DNA from: Aeromonas piscicola
GTDB lineage: Bacteria > Pseudomonadota > Gammaproteobacteria > Enterobacterales > Aeromonadaceae
Assembly: GCF_000820005.1 (NCBI RefSeq)
Contig: NZ_CDBL01000086.1
Coordinates: 1 to 64,000, forward strand
Direction: 5' to 3'
DNA: 64,000 nt
Part shown: in pieces, positions 62,101 to 64,000 of the stretch
How the letters are laid out: every line of letters starts with the position of its first letter
Position numbering within the stretch: the first letter of the stretch is position 1
Translations under genes and position numbers: made by a program
Notes under the pieces: generated by a model
What the model was told of the DNA's origin: nothing
What the model saw: only the letters and a program-made list of their open reading frames with translations
Databases searched by the model: none

Positions 62101-63108
62101 ATGTTCCATCTAGAAGTAACCCAACTGCACAAATCCTACGGCGAGACCAAGGTGTTCGAGGGGATAGAATTCGGCATCCGCAAGGGGGAGCTGGTGACCC
62201 TGCTCGGTCCCTCCGGCTGCGGCAAATCCACCCTGCTGCGGGCACTGGCCGGGCTGACGCCGGTCGATGGCGGTCAGGTACGGGTGGCAGGTGAGGACAT
62301 CACCTGGCAGGCGCCGCAGAAGCGCGGCATCGGCATGGTGTTCCAGAGCTATGCGCTGTTCCCCAACATGACGGTGTGGGACAACGTGGCCTTCGGCCTC
62401 AGAATGAAACCCCAGCCTGGACGGGAACTGGCCGCCAGTGTGCAGGAGGCCTTGAGCCTGGTTGAGCTGGATGGCTTCGAGCGCCGCTATCCAGGCGAGC
62501 TCTCCGGCGGCCAGCGCCAGCGGGTCGCCCTCGCCCGCGCCCTGGTGGTACGGCCGCGGATCCTGCTGTTGGATGAACCCCTCTCTGCGCTGGATGCCCG
62601 CATCCGCCGCAGCCTGCGATTGCAGATCCGCGAGATCCAGCAGCGGCTCGAGCTCACCACCATCTTCGTCACCCACGATCAGGAAGAGGCGCTGACCATG
62701 TCGGATCGGGTGTTCCTGATGAACAAGGGGGAGATAGTGCAAAGCGGCAGCCCGGAGCAGATCTATACACAGCCTGCCAGCGAGTTCGTGGCGAGCTTTA
62801 TCGGCCACTACAACCTGCTGGCCCCCGAGCAGGCCAAGTCACTGTTCGGCCCCCGTTTTCGCGGCACCCTGGCGCTGCGACCCGAGTCCATCAACCTGTT
62901 GCCTGCGGGGACGCAGAGCCTTGATCCCTGCCTGCCCGGCGTCATTCGCCAGCAGCAGTTGCTCGGCAACATCATCCGCTATCAGGTGGAGTGCGAAGCG
63001 GGGCTCTTGACGGTGGATACCCTCAATCGCTCGGCTCGCGACCTGTTGCCAGTGGGCACGGCCGTCACCCTGGCGGTGGCCCGGGATCAACTGTGTGAGG
63101 TAGCATAA
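62101..63108 (+). CDS. phnT: ABC transporter ATP-binding protein
   Basis: 335 residues. Walker A GPSGCGKSTLLRAL (about 35-48), Q-loop VFQSYALFPNM, signature LSGGQRQRVALARAL, Walker B ILLLDEPLSALD and H-loop FVTHDQEEALTMSDRVF. A C-terminal TOBE-like part (about 240-335) is typical of the PotA/MalK group. It drives import by ATP hydrolysis at the inner face. Last gene of the transporter set; 85 bp separate it from the phosphatase gene. Confidence 0.9.
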   Translation: MFHLEVTQLHKSYGETKVFEGIEFGIRKGELVTLLGPSGCGKSTLLRALAGLTPVDGGQVRVAGEDITWQAPQKRGIGMVFQSYALFPNMTVWDNVAFGLRMKPQPGRELAASVQEALSLVELDGFERRYPGELSGGQRQRVALARALVVRPRILLLDEPLSALDARIRRSLRLQIREIQQRLELTTIFVTHDQEEALTMSDRVFLMNKGEIVQSGSPEQIYTQPASEFVASFIGHYNLLAPEQAKSLFGPRFRGTLALRPESINLLPAGTQSLDPCLPGVIRQQQLLGNIIRYQVECEAGLLTVDTLNRSARDLLPVGTAVTLAVARDQLCEVA

Positions 63109-63193
63109 GCGATGGATTACGCCCCCTTTAAATCGGCGCGCGGCCAACATGCCGCCCGTCAATCATCACAGTTATGGATAGCTAGGAGCAGGT

Positions 63194-63853
63194 ATGGCAC
63201 TGGCACTGTTTGATCTGGACGAAACCCTGATTGCCGGGGATTCCGCCAGCCTCTGGCTGGAGTACATGGTGGCCCAGGAGCTGGCCCCGGCGGACATGAT
63301 TGCCGAGGAGCAGGCCATGATGTCCCTCTACCATCAGGGCAAGATGGACATGCATCAGTACATGGCATTCACCCTGCGGCCGCTGGCGGGCAAGTCGCGC
63401 CAGTGGCTCGGCCAGCAGTGCCAGCACTTCACCGAGCAAGTGCTGCGCGAGCGCCTCTACTCCGAGGGTGTGGAGCGCATCGAATGGCATAGGGAGCGCG
63501 GCGACGAGCTGGTACTGATCTCCGCCTCCGGCGAGCATCTGGTGGCGCCCATGGCGCAGATGCTGGGGATGGATCACTGCGTCGCCATACTGCTCGATGA
63601 GGAGGAGGGCATGCTGACCGGCCAGACTCGCGGTACCCTGAGTTTTCGGGAGGGCAAGGTGGCACGCATCAACCAGCTGTTTGCCGGGGATGACAACCTC
63701 TGGCAGGAGAGTTATGGCTACAGTGACTCCCACAACGACCTGCCGATGTTGCGGGCGGTGACCCATCCCCATGCGGTCAACCCGGCTCCCGGTCTGCGTC
63801 AGGTCGCCGCCGAACACGACTGGCCGACCCTGGACTGGCAGCTGATCGGCTGA
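63194..63853 (+). CDS. HAD-superfamily hydrolase, subfamily IB
   Basis: 219 residues. HAD motifs: I FDLDETLIAGD (nucleophile Asp10 and Asp12), II LISASGE, III KVARINQ, IV YGYSDSHNDLPML. The helical cap between I and II is of the phosphoserine-phosphatase-like IB type. It probably dephosphorylates a small metabolite. The proximity to the phosphonate operon is suggestive, but it does not have the phosphonatase (PhnX) pattern. AGGAGC precedes the ATG. It may be in the same transcript. Confidence 0.85.
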   Translation: MALALFDLDETLIAGDSASLWLEYMVAQELAPADMIAEEQAMMSLYHQGKMDMHQYMAFTLRPLAGKSRQWLGQQCQHFTEQVLRERLYSEGVERIEWHRERGDELVLISASGEHLVAPMAQMLGMDHCVAILLDEEEGMLTGQTRGTLSFREGKVARINQLFAGDDNLWQESYGYSDSHNDLPMLRAVTHPHAVNPAPGLRQVAAEHDWPTLDWQLIG

Positions 63854-63858
63854 ATGAA

Positions 63859-63880
63859 GAAGAGGCCCTCAGGCCTCTTC
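63859..63880. terminator. Hairpin between convergent genes
   Basis: GAAGAGGCC-CTCA-GGCCTCTTC, a perfect 9-bp stem that overlaps the last codons of the minus-strand gene. It lacks a clear T run, so it is a possible bidirectional terminator. Confidence 0.5.
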
Positions 63881-64000
63881 GTTGCTCAACAGGTTGCCCT
63901 TTGGCAAGCTCCCCTCTCCGGCCACAAGTTCCTGCGGCTTGCCCAGGTAGATGCGGTTTTTGCCATCACGCTTGGCGCGATAGACCTCGGCATCGGCCAC
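63869..64000 (-). CDS. C-terminal end of a GGDEF-domain protein (cut by window edge)
   Basis: Only 43 residues are visible: VADAEVYRAKRDGKNRIYLG then KPQELVAGEGS and a short tail ending NEEA. The pattern AD.A.Y.AKR.GKNR is the last helix and strand of GGDEF domains. The remainder lies beyond the right edge. Confidence 0.75.
   Translation of the reverse strand: MADAEVYRAKRDGKNRIYLGKPQELVAGEGSLPKGNLLSNEEA

Noticed and set aside
1-64000. tRNA, rRNA, CRISPR arrays, retron msr/msd
   Set aside because: No cloverleaf, rRNA landmark, regularly spaced repeat array or msr/msd-like inverted pair adjoining the RT was seen by eye; computed searches could still find weak cases.

Overview
The window looks like a chromosomal segment of a gammaproteobacterium, most probably Aeromonas. 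This rests on family resemblance and gene content (contiguous recC-recB-recD, a phnSTUV-type 2-aminoethylphosphonate uptake operon, several GGDEF/EAL proteins, GC-rich core genes); no database search was possible. It splits into an accessory region (about 1-25.3 kb: lower or uneven GC, IS elements, adhesion genes, broken genes) and a GC-rich core-like region (about 25.7-64 kb).

Accessory region. At the left edge is a truncated M60 (AcfD/SslE-like) mucin-type metalloprotease. It is followed by an orphan LuxR-type regulator that keeps its acyl-homoserine-lactone-binding residues, a ToxR-like membrane-anchored winged-helix regulator, a small secreted protein, and a three-gene run ending in a CSS-sensor/EAL c-di-GMP phosphodiesterase. 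An intact IS256-family element separates these from a chaperone-usher fimbrial operon: major pilin, usher, chaperone, minor pilin, then a reverse transcriptase (RT), then a two-domain tip adhesin. The RT keeps its catalytic aspartates, sits 7 bp after the minor pilin and overlaps the adhesin start by 4 bp (ATGA). A 15-bp perfect inverted repeat brackets about 1 kb of gene-free DNA just upstream of the major pilin. An RT wired into a fimbrial operon next to its receptor-binding subunit, with a possible invertible promoter, is the best candidate here for an undescribed system (RT-driven adhesin diversification is the hypothesis). The base composition changes at the adhesin gene and stays changed through 470 bp of gene-free DNA after it.

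Downstream is an IS graveyard: a decayed IS3-family element carrying a nested broken IS256-family element, a 5' fragment of a probable integrase gene, an IS21-family element (istA frameshifted, istB intact) inserted in the loop of a terminator hairpin, and a 5'-truncated AbiEii-like nucleotidyltransferase remnant.

Core-like region. In order: periplasmic solute-binding protein, a 40-41 residue basic protein, cation diffusion facilitator, DUF3811 protein, cold-shock protein, Fur-box-controlled TonB-dependent receptor, diguanylate cyclase with a periplasmic binding domain, an OmpR/EnvZ-type two-component pair opposite small periplasmic proteins that share a duplicated promoter motif, chemotaxis receptor, a lipoprotein-like secreted protein, PAS-GGDEF protein, AraC regulator with a divergent VOC protein, two AT-rich membrane proteins, recD-recB-recC (minus strand), DoxX and pirin with a divergent LysR regulator, an XRE regulator, and a phosphonate block (GntR regulator, PhoB box, SBP, phosphodiesterase-like enzyme, two permeases, ATPase) followed by a HAD phosphatase. 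A GGDEF protein is cut by the right edge. No rRNA, tRNA or CRISPR array was seen.
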